Assembly: GCF_900101075.1 (NCBI RefSeq)
Contig: NZ_FNFY01000013.1
Coordinates: forward strand, 1 to 62,426
Length of the DNA: 62,426 nucleotides
Source: Lacicoccus qingdaonensis
GTDB lineage: Bacteria; Bacillota; Bacilli; Staphylococcales; Salinicoccaceae
Direction: 5' to 3'
Position 1 is the first letter of the stretch. Every line of letters starts with the position of its first letter. The translations under genes and the position numbers were made by a program. The notes under the pieces were generated by a model. The model was not told where the DNA came from. It saw only the letters and a list, made by a program, of their open reading frames with translations, and did not search any database. Of the stretch, positions 8,821-16,986 are shown piece after piece.

Positions 8821-8851
8821 AACTGCCACTATAAATTGTATAGTGACAGTT
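8821..8851 (-). terminator. Intrinsic terminator between GlcG-like and GNAT genes
   Basis: Thirteen-base arms AACTGCCACTATA/TATAGTGACAGTT with one wobble pair and a five-base loop. On the minus strand it is followed by TTATTTT. It ends the gene that stops at 8876. Confidence 0.7.
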
Positions 8852-8875
8852 GGCTTTAGTCTATCAAATTCATAA

Positions 8876-9289
8876 TCAATTATTGTCTTTAAAAGCTTTG
8901 ACGCCCGCTTCTGCAACTTGTACGTCCTGTGCGACTGCGCCGCCGCTGACGCCGACTGCACCGATGACTTTGCCGTCTTTCTCAAGCGGTATGCCACCGC
9001 CGAAGACAACGATGCGTCCGTCATTTGTTGTGTTCAGGCCGTATAGTTCACCGCCTGGTGCCGCCGCTTCTTCGAGATCTGACGTCGGCATCTTCAATGC
9101 CACGGATGTCCATGCCTTGTTTTTTGAAACATCAAGGCTTGCAATCCACGCATCGTCCATACGATGCTGTGCAATCAGATTTCCGCCGTCATCAACGACT
9201 GTGATGACCATCTGCACGCCGATATCCGCCGCTTCTTTTTCCGCACCATCAATCAGTTTCTTTGCAAGTTCCAGATTCATTTCACTCAT
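8876..9289 (-). CDS. GlcG/HbpS-family haem-binding-like protein
   Basis: 137 residues, full family length. Seen: MVITVVDDGGNLIAQHRMDDAWIAS, SKNKAWTSVALKMPT, GRIVVFGGGIPLEKDGKVIGAVGVSGG near the C-terminus; all are conserved in GlcG/HbpS/PduO-C proteins. HbpS binds haem and takes part in redox sensing; PduO-C domains also bind haem/corrinoid. There is no signal peptide, so it is cytosolic. It is monocistronic; a second Met three codons in is an alternative start. Confidence 0.85.
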   Translation of the reverse strand: MSEMNLELAKKLIDGAEKEAADIGVQMVITVVDDGGNLIAQHRMDDAWIASLDVSKNKAWTSVALKMPTSDLEEAAAPGGELYGLNTTNDGRIVVFGGGIPLEKDGKVIGAVGVSGGAVAQDVQVAEAGVKAFKDNN

Positions 9290-9396
9290 TCTGTTACCTC
9301 CTGAATATAGTTATTCGGAAAATCACGTATTTTGGCCGGTATGACTGGTCATGATGTATTCTCAGATTAACACATTCAGCCTGCAGTTTACAGAAT

Positions 9397-10491
9397 TCAG
9401 GCCTCTTCCCCCGCATCTCTGTACTGTTCACGATATCTCTGACGGTAGCCGTATGTGCTTTTCCTGATCAGGTTTTTATCCTGGACTCCGGTGCCGATGG
9501 CCGCAACGATTGTCGTGAGGGAAGTGGCAAACCATGCGACTTCTATATAGAACATGATGCCGATTTCATCAGGTATGATGTGTTGGACGACATAATCAGG
9601 CGGCAGCAGGACGACTGCACCTGTAAAGAACATCACGAACAGTATGCCGAAGTAGACCAGTACCGACAGGAAGAGTGTCATCAGCGTCGCACCGTTGTAC
9701 AGCCTCAGTATATGCCGGTTCCTTTTGCCCTTGAGCGGTTCCCACAGATTATGTGAAATGATGATCCACAGTGCCATGGCGATGATCGCCATCAGGGATA
9801 TGGCCAGAAGGCGCCCTGTCGGGAAGACATTGCTCAAGTTCCACATGGTGGAAAATATCATACTGAAAGTCCCTGTGGCAAAAGCAAGTGCGACAACATT
9901 GCTCAAACTCCGCATCATATTGAACGGGTTGTTTGCCCAGGACATGCCGCTGATCAGCCTGAATCTTCCCCGCCATCCATCTTTCATATAATAGACGGAA
10001 TATGCTGCATCCGTTTCTTCGAAGTATCCATCTTCATAATATATTTTGCTGGTCTTCAGATAGCTGTTGAATTCATCTTTCAAAAGCATCTTATCGCCAT
10101 TGTGCCTGATATTCTGAATGATGGACACGATCGTATTGACTGTACTTTTCTTTATCGGCGGCCAGCCGTAGGCCGGAAGTGATATCAAGCCGATATCCGT
10201 GCCATTGTTGATATCCACGGCAACGATGTTGCCATTACGGTATATCGGGAGGTCGGTGATGAATATGATATGGTCCCAGCCATATTTTTCACGGTATTCA
10301 TCGGTTTTTTCATACAGCTCCTCTACCTGCTCCGCATAACCAGTCAATGGGTCGACATATGTGCCGACTTCCCATTCAATATCCGGATCCACCCGTTCAT
10401 TGAGTGCCTCAGGCAGTTCTTTCCTGATCTGCTTGGCAAGAATATCAGGTGTTCCGGGCGCGGCAACGATACCCACATATTTTGTCTCCAT
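9397..10491 (-). CDS. Membrane protein of unknown family, second of a tandem paralogous pair
   Basis: 364 residues. The cytosolic N-terminal domain (about 1-180) has VGIVAAPGTPDILAKQIRKE, WEVGTYVDPLTGY and DHIIFITDLPIYRNG. After that come four to five membrane helices (about 205-345) and a basic RQRYREQYRD tail. The start at 10491 has GGAGG upstream and lies two bases past the stop of its paralogue, so the two are translationally coupled. The N-terminal signatures recur in actinobacterial and Bacillus membrane proteins that databases sometimes label as tetrahydrofolate dehydrogenases; I see no folate-enzyme catalytic signature and do not support that name. Function unknown. Confidence 0.7.
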   Translation of the reverse strand: METKYVGIVAAPGTPDILAKQIRKELPEALNERVDPDIEWEVGTYVDPLTGYAEQVEELYEKTDEYREKYGWDHIIFITDLPIYRNGNIVAVDINNGTDIGLISLPAYGWPPIKKSTVNTIVSIIQNIRHNGDKMLLKDEFNSYLKTSKIYYEDGYFEETDAAYSVYYMKDGWRGRFRLISGMSWANNPFNMMRSLSNVVALAFATGTFSMIFSTMWNLSNVFPTGRLLAISLMAIIAMALWIIISHNLWEPLKGKRNRHILRLYNGATLMTLFLSVLVYFGILFVMFFTGAVVLLPPDYVVQHIIPDEIGIMFYIEVAWFATSLTTIVAAIGTGVQDKNLIRKSTYGYRQRYREQYRDAGEEA

Positions 10492-10492
10492 A

Positions 10493-11662
10493 TCATTTTT
10501 CCTCCTCATCGGCTGCATCATGGGACTGCTTCTCACCGGAGTATTCTTCATCCTCTTTGGATTCAGGCGATTGCTCCGCCTGTTCCTGCTCCTCTTTCAG
10601 CTTTTTGTGACGATACATCTGGCGGTACGAATATGTGATATTTCGTATTTTCTCCTCTTCTTCCACAGTGGAGCCGAATGCCCCGGCCAAAATTCCCCCG
10701 GATGAGGCAAACCATATCAGGCTCAGGTAATCTGCCCACTCCACATCATGTTCCACTTCCGTCCATGTTTCGAAAAGACCCATGGGAACAAATAGCAGAA
10801 CAGATACTGTAATGAGCAGACTGACTGCAAAGTAGTTGACAATCGTCAGAGTCAGCAGTGTGAGGATCGTGGTGAAATTATACAGCCGCCGGTAAGCAGG
10901 CTGGTTTTTAGTCGTACGCTTTTCCCATATATTATGTGCATAGATAAGCCAGCCCACCATGCCAAAGACAGCAATGATCATCAGCAGTATGAAACGCCAC
11001 AGGGAATAATCAAGACTGAGTTCCCACGGTGTACGGAATATTGAAATGTAAGTGCCGGTTGCGAATGACAGAGCCACAATCGTCTTGAAATTGCCCAACT
11101 CTTTCCACGGCTCATTCAGGTAGGTCATGCCGGTCACCAGCCGGATCCAGCCCCCTAATTTCGATTTGATGACGTACCGGTGCTTACTCTCCCCTTCTTC
11201 CTCAGGTGTCACTTCGATCAGTTTGCTGATGAAATTCGGTTGTACCTTTTCAGTATCTTCAGGGTCGTGAGTGCCATACAGGACTTCTATATGATGCAGT
11301 AATAGCTCTTCGAGCTTTTTTTTATTTCTGAAGACACCGAGCGCCGGCACAGAAATCAGAGATATTTTTTCATCGTAGTTAAAATCAGACAGAACAGCTT
11401 TCCGGTCCGATATGCTGGGCAGGTCACTGATTGCGATTGCCATATCCCATCCGTTGTTCTCTTTGATGGTTTCCACCTTGTCGAAAATCTCATTGACAAA
11501 TTCTGCAGAACCCGTCAATATATCCGTCCGGTATTCAACCTGCCAGTTCTTTTCCTCATCGATTGAATTCCCGGCCGTATCCTTCAATCTGTCCAGAATA
11601 TCTTCGAGTAATTTTTTAGGCAGACCCGGTGTTGTGATGATGCCAACGACCACTTCTTTCAT
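10493..11662 (-). CDS. Membrane protein of unknown family, first of a tandem paralogous pair
   Basis: 389 residues from the ATG at 11662, preceded by AAGGAGTG. It has the same architecture as the next gene: VVGIITTPGLPKKLLEDI, VEYRTDILTGSAE, WDMAIAISDLPSISDRKA, LISVPALGVF, a linker, then GGWIRLVTGMTYLNEPW and four or five helices including LSFATGTYISIF (compare LAFATGTFSMIF in the paralogue). The C-terminus adds a charged E/K/Q-rich tail. Shared motifs in the same order show a gene duplication. Probably the pair forms a hetero-oligomer. Confidence 0.7.
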   Translation of the reverse strand: MKEVVVGIITTPGLPKKLLEDILDRLKDTAGNSIDEEKNWQVEYRTDILTGSAEFVNEIFDKVETIKENNGWDMAIAISDLPSISDRKAVLSDFNYDEKISLISVPALGVFRNKKKLEELLLHHIEVLYGTHDPEDTEKVQPNFISKLIEVTPEEEGESKHRYVIKSKLGGWIRLVTGMTYLNEPWKELGNFKTIVALSFATGTYISIFRTPWELSLDYSLWRFILLMIIAVFGMVGWLIYAHNIWEKRTTKNQPAYRRLYNFTTILTLLTLTIVNYFAVSLLITVSVLLFVPMGLFETWTEVEHDVEWADYLSLIWFASSGGILAGAFGSTVEEEEKIRNITYSYRQMYRHKKLKEEQEQAEQSPESKEDEEYSGEKQSHDAADEEEK

Positions 11663-11914
11663 TGTTTCACTCCTTGCTGTACCCATTTAATCTTAAATAT
11701 GGACCCTATATGAGAATTCAATATGTAAAAAAACATGATAAATCCATATAACAGGTCATAAAAATACCTTTTCTGCATACTCTAAATATATTACCCGTAA
11801 ATACTGAATATTAACCGGAGATTCAGCTTTCAAATAAAATTCATCCTTCATTAACGCTTTATATGTCATTAAAGTTTCATGTACGATGGATGATAAGAGA
11901 TAAATAGGAGGAAT

Positions 11915-13027
11915 ATGATGTCAATCGATTATAATTTGAGAGTAGAAAAATTAACTGAGTCTTTCAAAGACAGGAAAACGGACTTGCTCGTCATCACAGA
12001 CCCTGTAAATATTTTTTACTTCACTGGGTTTTATGCCGATCCACATGAACGGTATATGTCATTGGTATTGGATGTTGAACAGAGGGAGAGTCATTTATTC
12101 GTCCCGGCACTGGATAAGGATGCTGCTGAAGTTGCCCGGGTGGATCACATCATCCCTATTTCAGATGAAGAAATTCCATTTGAGATACTGTCATTGAATT
12201 TACCGAAGGATATTAAAAGTGTGGGAATTGAGATGAATGTGATGACCGTCGCGCATCAAAATGGATTGAAAACCATATTCGACGACCCTGAGTTCATGGA
12301 TATTCAGGCAGATATCAATGCACTCAGAATATATAAATCAAGAACAGAAGTCGAAGGCTTGAAAAAAGCGGTCAACATTATTGAGAAAGTGCTTGAAGAT
12401 GGGTTGAAGACCATCAGGGAAGGCATGACTGAAGCAGATCTTGTTGCTGAATTTGAATATTTAATGAAGAAACACGGCTCAGCGGGACCGTCATTCTCCA
12501 CCATGGTACTTGCGGGTGAAAAAGCGGCTCTGCCCCACGGTACACCCGGTGACAGAAAACTCAGGAACGGAGATTTTCTGCTGATTGATTTCGGTGTCAT
12601 CACCTATGACAGATATTGTTCCGATATCACCCGTACATTCATCATCGGGAAAGCCGATGATAAGCAGAAGGAAATTTACGATATTGTTAAACGTTCGACA
12701 CAGGCAGGTGTGGATGCCGTGAAGGCCGGAGTCCCGTTAAAAGAATTTGATATCGCCGCAAGAAGTGTCATCCAGGACAGCGGCTTTGGTGAATATTTCA
12801 ACAACAGGGTTGGCCACGGACTCGGGATAGAAGTTCACGAAGCCCCTTCAATCCATCATCTGAATGATGATATTGCACAAAAGGGCATGGTCTTCACCAT
12901 CGAGCCGGGCATTTATATTCCTGCGTACGGCGGGGTCAGAATCGAAGAGGAAGTTTATATTAATGAAGAGGGTGAAGCTGAAGTGCTGACAAGCTTCCCG
13001 AGGGATTTGAGGGAAATTTCTTTATAA
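11915..13027 (+). CDS. M24-family Xaa-Pro dipeptidase/aminopeptidase
   Basis: 370 residues, creatinase/aminopeptidase fold. The N-terminal domain (1-130) is followed by the pita-bread catalytic domain. Metal ligands visible: Asp in LLIDFGVITYDRYCSDITRTF (two Asp), His in NRVGHGLGIEVHE, Glu in FTIEPGIYIP, Glu in GGVRIEEEVYI. It also has the substrate-binding His in ALPHGTPG. It cleaves Xaa-Pro bonds with two Mn/Co ions in the cytosol. The start is fixed by AGGAGG upstream; the next Met codon is adjacent. Monocistronic, ending at a bidirectional terminator. Confidence 0.9.
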   Translation: MMSIDYNLRVEKLTESFKDRKTDLLVITDPVNIFYFTGFYADPHERYMSLVLDVEQRESHLFVPALDKDAAEVARVDHIIPISDEEIPFEILSLNLPKDIKSVGIEMNVMTVAHQNGLKTIFDDPEFMDIQADINALRIYKSRTEVEGLKKAVNIIEKVLEDGLKTIREGMTEADLVAEFEYLMKKHGSAGPSFSTMVLAGEKAALPHGTPGDRKLRNGDFLLIDFGVITYDRYCSDITRTFIIGKADDKQKEIYDIVKRSTQAGVDAVKAGVPLKEFDIAARSVIQDSGFGEYFNNRVGHGLGIEVHEAPSIHHLNDDIAQKGMVFTIEPGIYIPAYGGVRIEEEVYINEEGEAEVLTSFPRDLREISL

Positions 13028-13033
13028 TATATT

Positions 13034-13062
13034 AAAACCAGTATACAAAATATACTGGTTTT
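13034..13062. terminator. Bidirectional terminator between convergent genes
   Basis: Twelve-base perfect arms AAAACCAGTATA/TATACTGGTTTT with a five-base loop. The right side runs on in T and overlaps the stop codon of the minus-strand DinB gene. Confidence 0.85.
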
Positions 13063-13591
13063 ATTTTTTATGAGCTCTTTCCCGCTCCATCAGCACATTA
13101 TAATGGTGCTTTTCATGAATCAGCAGAAGCTTCACTGACTGAACCACATTCGGATAATCCGGTACTGGATCGGGATATCTTATTGTGTACGCTTCATCAT
13201 CACTTAATTTTTCTGCCAGCCTTTTCAATTTCTCCGTCTCTTCCTCCAGCATCAGCCTGAGCTCACCTTTGGAATACAGTTTGTCCATATCCGGTTCCAA
13301 GATCTTCGGTGCTTTCATCGTCGGTCCGGCATATATGTTTTCCATCTCACCGTTATATTCTGCGGTCTTGAATCTGCCGATTTTCATCACCATCCGGCTT
13401 AAGGGCAAATAGACCAGAGAAGCCTGTCTCGTCAATTTCAAAAGTAAGTAGCAGTGATAGACGACTTCGCCGATACTCCATTTATCAGAGTGGGTTCTTC
13501 TGTAGATATTCCCGTTGAATTCATCTGTCTTAAAATATTCATCCCTTAACGCTTCCAGTTCATCAAATGCCTGTCTGATTTCTTTATTCAT
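13061..13591 (-). CDS. DinB-superfamily protein
   Basis: 176 residues, predicted four-helix bundle. Putative metal-binding histidines lie in SIGEVVYHCYLL (near 44) and in the C-terminal HEKHHYNVLMERE (near 160), the usual DinB_2 pattern. DinB-like enzymes include metal-dependent thiol transferases (bacillithiol S-transferase BstA) and maleylpyruvate isomerase-like proteins; which reaction applies here cannot be told. Upstream, the GNAT gene ends 12 bases from this start, so the two are probably co-transcribed. Confidence 0.75.
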   Translation of the reverse strand: MNKEIRQAFDELEALRDEYFKTDEFNGNIYRRTHSDKWSIGEVVYHCYLLLKLTRQASLVYLPLSRMVMKIGRFKTAEYNGEMENIYAGPTMKAPKILEPDMDKLYSKGELRLMLEEETEKLKRLAEKLSDDEAYTIRYPDPVPDYPNVVQSVKLLLIHEKHHYNVLMERERAHKK

Positions 13592-13602
13592 ACCCTCACC
13601 CT

Positions 13603-14121
13603 TTATCCAAAAGCTTTAGTATATCTCAGTACCCCGCTTACATTTTCGAGAGCATCCAATTCGAGCGCTTTTACGAGAAAAGCTTCATCCGGCACTTCAA
13701 ACGGTGCTGTTATACCAAATTCACTCGCCGGCTGATACCCGAACTTGCCGTAATATTCCGGGGAACCGAGAATGCTGATATAATAATAGCCAAGGTTTTT
13801 CGCTCTCACTTCAGCTTCTCTGATCAGAGCGGTCCCGATACCTTTATTCTGCAGTCCCGGTCTGACAGCAATCGGCGCGAGTGCCAGGCCGGTGTTGTTT
13901 TCCCCTTCTCCGACAGCCACTTCGCTGAGCAGTGTATGGCCGACCACTTGATATTCTTCCACAGCCACCAGTTCAAGTTCCGGGTTGTATGTCTTCTCCG
14001 CCCGTATCTTTTTGACCAGTTCTGCTTCACCCTGATAGCCGTACTCTGTTTCTGTGAAACTGTCCCTGAGTAATAATTCCACTTCATTGAATTCAGTTAC
14101 ATTAATCCCTCTGACTTCCAT
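13603..14121 (-). CDS. GNAT acetyltransferase, YhbS-like
   Basis: 172 residues from the ATG at 14121, which has AAGGAG at correct spacing; a longer frame to 14169 lacks one. Seen: LSEVAVGEG..GLALAPIAVRPGLQNKGIGTALI (acetyl-CoA loop QNKGIG), YYISILGSPEYYGKFGYQPASEFGI and the C-terminal half typical of YhbS-like enzymes. Substrate unknown. It lies upstream of the DinB gene in a likely two-gene operon. Confidence 0.8.
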   Translation of the reverse strand: MEVRGINVTEFNEVELLLRDSFTETEYGYQGEAELVKKIRAEKTYNPELELVAVEEYQVVGHTLLSEVAVGEGENNTGLALAPIAVRPGLQNKGIGTALIREAEVRAKNLGYYYISILGSPEYYGKFGYQPASEFGITAPFEVPDEAFLVKALELDALENVSGVLRYTKAFG

Positions 14122-14271
14122 CTCTTTCTCCTTTACACAGACATTTTCTATTTTCAATTCAGCATTCAAATACCCCTTACTCAGGCAGTTTAATCGTTCT
14201 TGTGAATTTCAAATGTTACAATTAGTACTATTAGTAATCTTGTATTTAACGGAAGGGGCAGACTCATATAT

Positions 14272-14439
14272 ATGAAACACAATGAAAATGTAGCAGAAAA
14301 TAACAATGAGTCCAATGATACACAGAGCGAAGTGATAGAGTTGAAATCCTTCAGTCTGGACAGTTCGGCAGGCATGATGTGTGATGCCGACACTGGTATT
14401 TGCGGACCACTCAATGAAGAGAAAGAGGATGAAAAATGA
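14272..14439 (+). CDS. Small Cys-containing peptide, translationally coupled to FrnE-like oxidoreductase
   Basis: 55 residues. Seen: an Asn/Glu-rich start, VIELKSFSLDSSAG, then MMCDADTGICGP with two cysteines six residues apart, and a charged tail. Its TGA stop shares bases with the ATG of the DsbA-like gene (ATGA overlap), and GGAAGGGG lies upstream, though at 13 bases it is a long spacing. The overlap and the cysteines support a real gene. Possible role: substrate, metal donor or redox partner of the next protein. No family name recognised. Confidence 0.6.
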   Translation: MKHNENVAENNNESNDTQSEVIELKSFSLDSSAGMMCDADTGICGPLNEEKEDEK

Positions 14440-15080
14440 AAATAACAATTTGGTCAGATTTTGTATGCCCGTTCTGTTTTATCGGACAGGCACATCTGGA
14501 TACTGCACTTGAAAATTTTGAGCATAAAGATGATGTGGAGATCGAATATAAGAGCTATCTGCTGATGCCGGATGCGGAATATCAGCCAGGTGTTTCCTAC
14601 TATGATTTCTTTGCAGGCAAATTCGGGGTGCCGGTTGAAAAAGCGAAGGAACAGCTTAAACAGCAGGCAGAAACAGCGAAGGATTCCGGCGTCATCATGA
14701 ATCATGATATCGCTAAAATAGCGAATACTTTCAACGGCCACCGTGCTTTCCAATACGCAAAAGAAAACGGCAAAGGTACCGAATTCTTCAAACGCTTCTA
14801 TGCCGCACACTTTACAGACGGCGAAGTATTGAGCGATGCCGATACGATTGTACGCATCTCCGAAGAGATCGGTTTGAACGGTGAAGAAGTACGCGATGTC
14901 GTAGAAAATGAAAAGAATACAGACAAAGTTGAACAGGACATCGGCCAGGCACAGCAGCTCGGCGTGCAGGGCGTGCCGTTCTTCCTCGTAAATGATAAAT
15001 ACTCCATCTCAGGCGCACAGCCTGTTGAACTTTTCCAGCAGGCGCTGAACCAGATTTGGGAAGAAGAGCAGAACGCATAA
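14436..15080 (+). CDS. DsbA-family thiol oxidoreductase, FrnE-like
   Basis: 214 residues, no signal peptide, so cytosolic. Active site CPFC (IWSDFVCPFCFIGQAHL, Cys 11 and Cys 14), cis-proline loop GVQGVPFFLVNDKYSISGAQP near 175-195, and the inserted helical domain of the FrnE branch. FrnE-type proteins act as cytosolic disulfide isomerases/oxidases in oxidative stress. It is coupled by a four-base overlap to the small Cys peptide upstream and ends at a strong terminator. Confidence 0.9.
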   Translation: MKITIWSDFVCPFCFIGQAHLDTALENFEHKDDVEIEYKSYLLMPDAEYQPGVSYYDFFAGKFGVPVEKAKEQLKQQAETAKDSGVIMNHDIAKIANTFNGHRAFQYAKENGKGTEFFKRFYAAHFTDGEVLSDADTIVRISEEIGLNGEEVRDVVENEKNTDKVEQDIGQAQQLGVQGVPFFLVNDKYSISGAQPVELFQQALNQIWEEEQNA

Positions 15081-15097
15081 TAATCTGTGTCAAAATA

Positions 15098-15136
15098 AAA
15101 AGTCATGCCGCACATTGTGAGGGGCATGACTTTTTG
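15098..15136 (+). terminator. Intrinsic terminator after the FrnE-like gene
   Basis: Thirteen-base arms AAAAAGTCATGCC/GGCATGACTTTTT with a 13-base loop; it also reads on the minus strand. Confidence 0.85.
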
Positions 15137-15189
15137 ACTCTGCACGGGCGGTGCTGCACATCTTTTCAGTATGAATGACTGTAGATTGA

Positions 15190-15579
15190 TTATCTCTCTT
15201 CGAAATTTTCTACCCCTGCGACTCTCTGTGATTCAAAAAAATCCTGGAAGTAATACTCAAGTGAATACCGGTCCAGGTAGTCTTTATAAAAGATCTTCCC
15301 TTTATCATCCGACGTTTCGGATGGTAAAGCCTCAAGTATAAATTTATCCATTGAACCGATTGCCTGGATGACGTCTATCTCCAGATCATAATTAAAGTGG
15401 GCAAGAGTAACAAAATCAGTCTGACCTTCATGCAGCAGTTCCAGGGCATGAAACACATCATCAATGGTAGGGGTCTCATTCTCCCCCTGATCAATGGACA
15501 GACATGTATATGGCTGTTCTTCCTTGTCTTCAATCGGCTGATCCGATTGAAAAAATTGCCTCAGATTAAATAAACCCAT
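15190..15579 (-). CDS. Hypothetical acidic protein
   Basis: 129 residues, soluble and acidic, with no recognised family. Starts MGLFNLRQFF. The centre (about 35-90) alternates hydrophobic and acidic residues (TIDDVFHALELLHEG, IDVIQAIGSMDKFILEAL), and the C-terminus is aromatic-rich (YLDRYSLEYYFQDFF). SD AAAGGAGAT precedes the ATG well. It lies downstream of another hypothetical gene on the same strand and may share its transcript. Confidence 0.6.
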   Translation of the reverse strand: MGLFNLRQFFQSDQPIEDKEEQPYTCLSIDQGENETPTIDDVFHALELLHEGQTDFVTLAHFNYDLEIDVIQAIGSMDKFILEALPSETSDDKGKIFYKDYLDRYSLEYYFQDFFESQRVAGVENFEER

Positions 15580-15624
15580 GATATCTCCTTTCCTTTCATT
15601 TATTTCCCGGGTAATAAACCCCGC

Positions 15625-16218
15625 CTAAAAGTGACGGGTCTCTTCTTCTACTGTATCTTCTATATCTTCGCTCCAGTTCACGATTTCCACATCATCAATC
15701 CGGACTTTCCCTTTGCTCAACACATGTGGCACATAATGGAAAATCCCGACACGTTCATCCTTCTCACTCTCATCGACAAAATATTTGAGTGTGTCCGACG
15801 GCAGTTCTTCGAGTTCGCTGTAATCTTCAATGTTCAAATACTCCAGATTTTCCGGAGCGATGGGTTCCGCCGGCCCGTTATAATACTTCTTTTCATATCG
15901 ATACAGTACATTTTCATTATCTTCCAGACGTTCAATCGGTATTTTGTAAAATTTCATATTTTCTTTCAGATTCAAATCCAGCTTCTTCAATTCTTTATAA
16001 ACATGGTGAGGATGCAGCGTGGAAAAATGAACCACATCATTCCACAGACAGTCGAGCAGCGGCACTTCCCTTTCCATCAGAAATGCCCGCTCCGGGTGAT
16101 CGTCATACTTGCTGTTGTATCTCGCATAGAGGTTCTCATCGATATCTTTCATTCTGTTCAAAGGAATAAGGTAATGTCCCGACATATTTTTAGGTACCAT
16201 GTGATAAACAAAATTCAT
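15625..16218 (-). CDS. Hypothetical protein, Bacillales-type conserved
   Basis: 197 residues. MNFVYHMVPKNMSGHYLIPL, CLWNDVVHFSTLHPHHVYK and FYKIPIERLEDNENVLYRYEKKYY resemble an unnamed family I know from Bacillus genomes; the His-Pro-His-His cluster near 93-96 stands out. C-terminal part acidic. The fold may suit an ADP-ribosyl/NAD-type domain, but I see no clear catalytic set, so no function is given. GNAT gene upstream, hypothetical gene downstream, all on the minus strand. Confidence 0.65.
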   Translation of the reverse strand: MNFVYHMVPKNMSGHYLIPLNRMKDIDENLYARYNSKYDDHPERAFLMEREVPLLDCLWNDVVHFSTLHPHHVYKELKKLDLNLKENMKFYKIPIERLEDNENVLYRYEKKYYNGPAEPIAPENLEYLNIEDYSELEELPSDTLKYFVDESEKDERVGIFHYVPHVLSKGKVRIDDVEIVNWSEDIEDTVEEETRHF

Positions 16219-16237
16219 GACTTTTCCCCCATTTGTA

Positions 16238-16861
16238 TTAATTATCGTTCAAATCTTTTAACATATGGAAAGCTGTGAAATCTTCCTGTTGAATGGAATA
16301 GATCATTTTAAAACCCAGTTTTTCATAGTAACTCACATTTTCTGCATTGGCTGTATAAAGATATATTGGCCGGCCGGCTGCTGCAGAATAGTCGTCAAGC
16401 GCATTCAGCATTGTTTTACCGATGCCCTTGCCCTGATAATCAGGACTCACTGCAAGCATTTCCAGTGTGATCGCTTCTTTGGGAATGTTTTTAGGCTGCT
16501 GCATCGCTTTATACAGTCTGAAAAGCTTTTTATACTTGACCCTTTTCGCAACCGGCAGGACTTTTCTCAGTCTTTTCAACGTTTGTTTGAAATGTGAGAA
16601 ACCGTGTCTGTCACTGCTGACTTTCACAGTCGATACCCCTGCAACACTGCCTTCATATAACACAACATCTAGTTTTTCATCATGCTTTTTAAATACTTCC
16701 AGTTCTATTTTCAACACTTCGGCAAACAGTGCCTCCGTTTTTGGATCACTGAAATCAAATGTATTTACAGCAAACTCTTCAGTCTGAAAACTTTTTGCAA
16801 TGATGTGCGCTGCCTCATCAAGATGTTTATTTTCCAAAGGGACGATTTGTACTGAACTCAT
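16238..16861 (-). CDS. GNAT-family acetyltransferase
   Basis: 207 residues. The GNAT core is in the C-terminal half: ITLEMLAVSPDYQGKGIGKTMLNALDDYS (acetyl-CoA loop QGKGIG) then PIYLYTANAENVSYYEKLGFKMI. The N-terminal half is longer than in minimal GNATs, with a basic RLRKVLPVAKRVKYKKL helix. Substrate unknown. It starts with ATG behind AAGGAGT and is probably first in a run of three minus-strand genes. Confidence 0.75.
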   Translation of the reverse strand: MSSVQIVPLENKHLDEAAHIIAKSFQTEEFAVNTFDFSDPKTEALFAEVLKIELEVFKKHDEKLDVVLYEGSVAGVSTVKVSSDRHGFSHFKQTLKRLRKVLPVAKRVKYKKLFRLYKAMQQPKNIPKEAITLEMLAVSPDYQGKGIGKTMLNALDDYSAAAGRPIYLYTANAENVSYYEKLGFKMIYSIQQEDFTAFHMLKDLNDN

Positions 16862-16986
16862 AACTGACTCCTTAAGGTTCTCGTTTATTTACTTTTATTA
16901 TACAGTAAATACCCTGATAATTTTACCGATAACAAAAAATAGAAAGAAGTTGCCGCTGTGGTTCAAAGTTTGTAAAAGTCGTTACT

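Noticed and set aside
9397..11662. Methylenetetrahydrofolate dehydrogenase annotation of the tandem pair
   Set aside because: No folate or NADP catalytic motif seen; the C-terminal halves are membrane helices.
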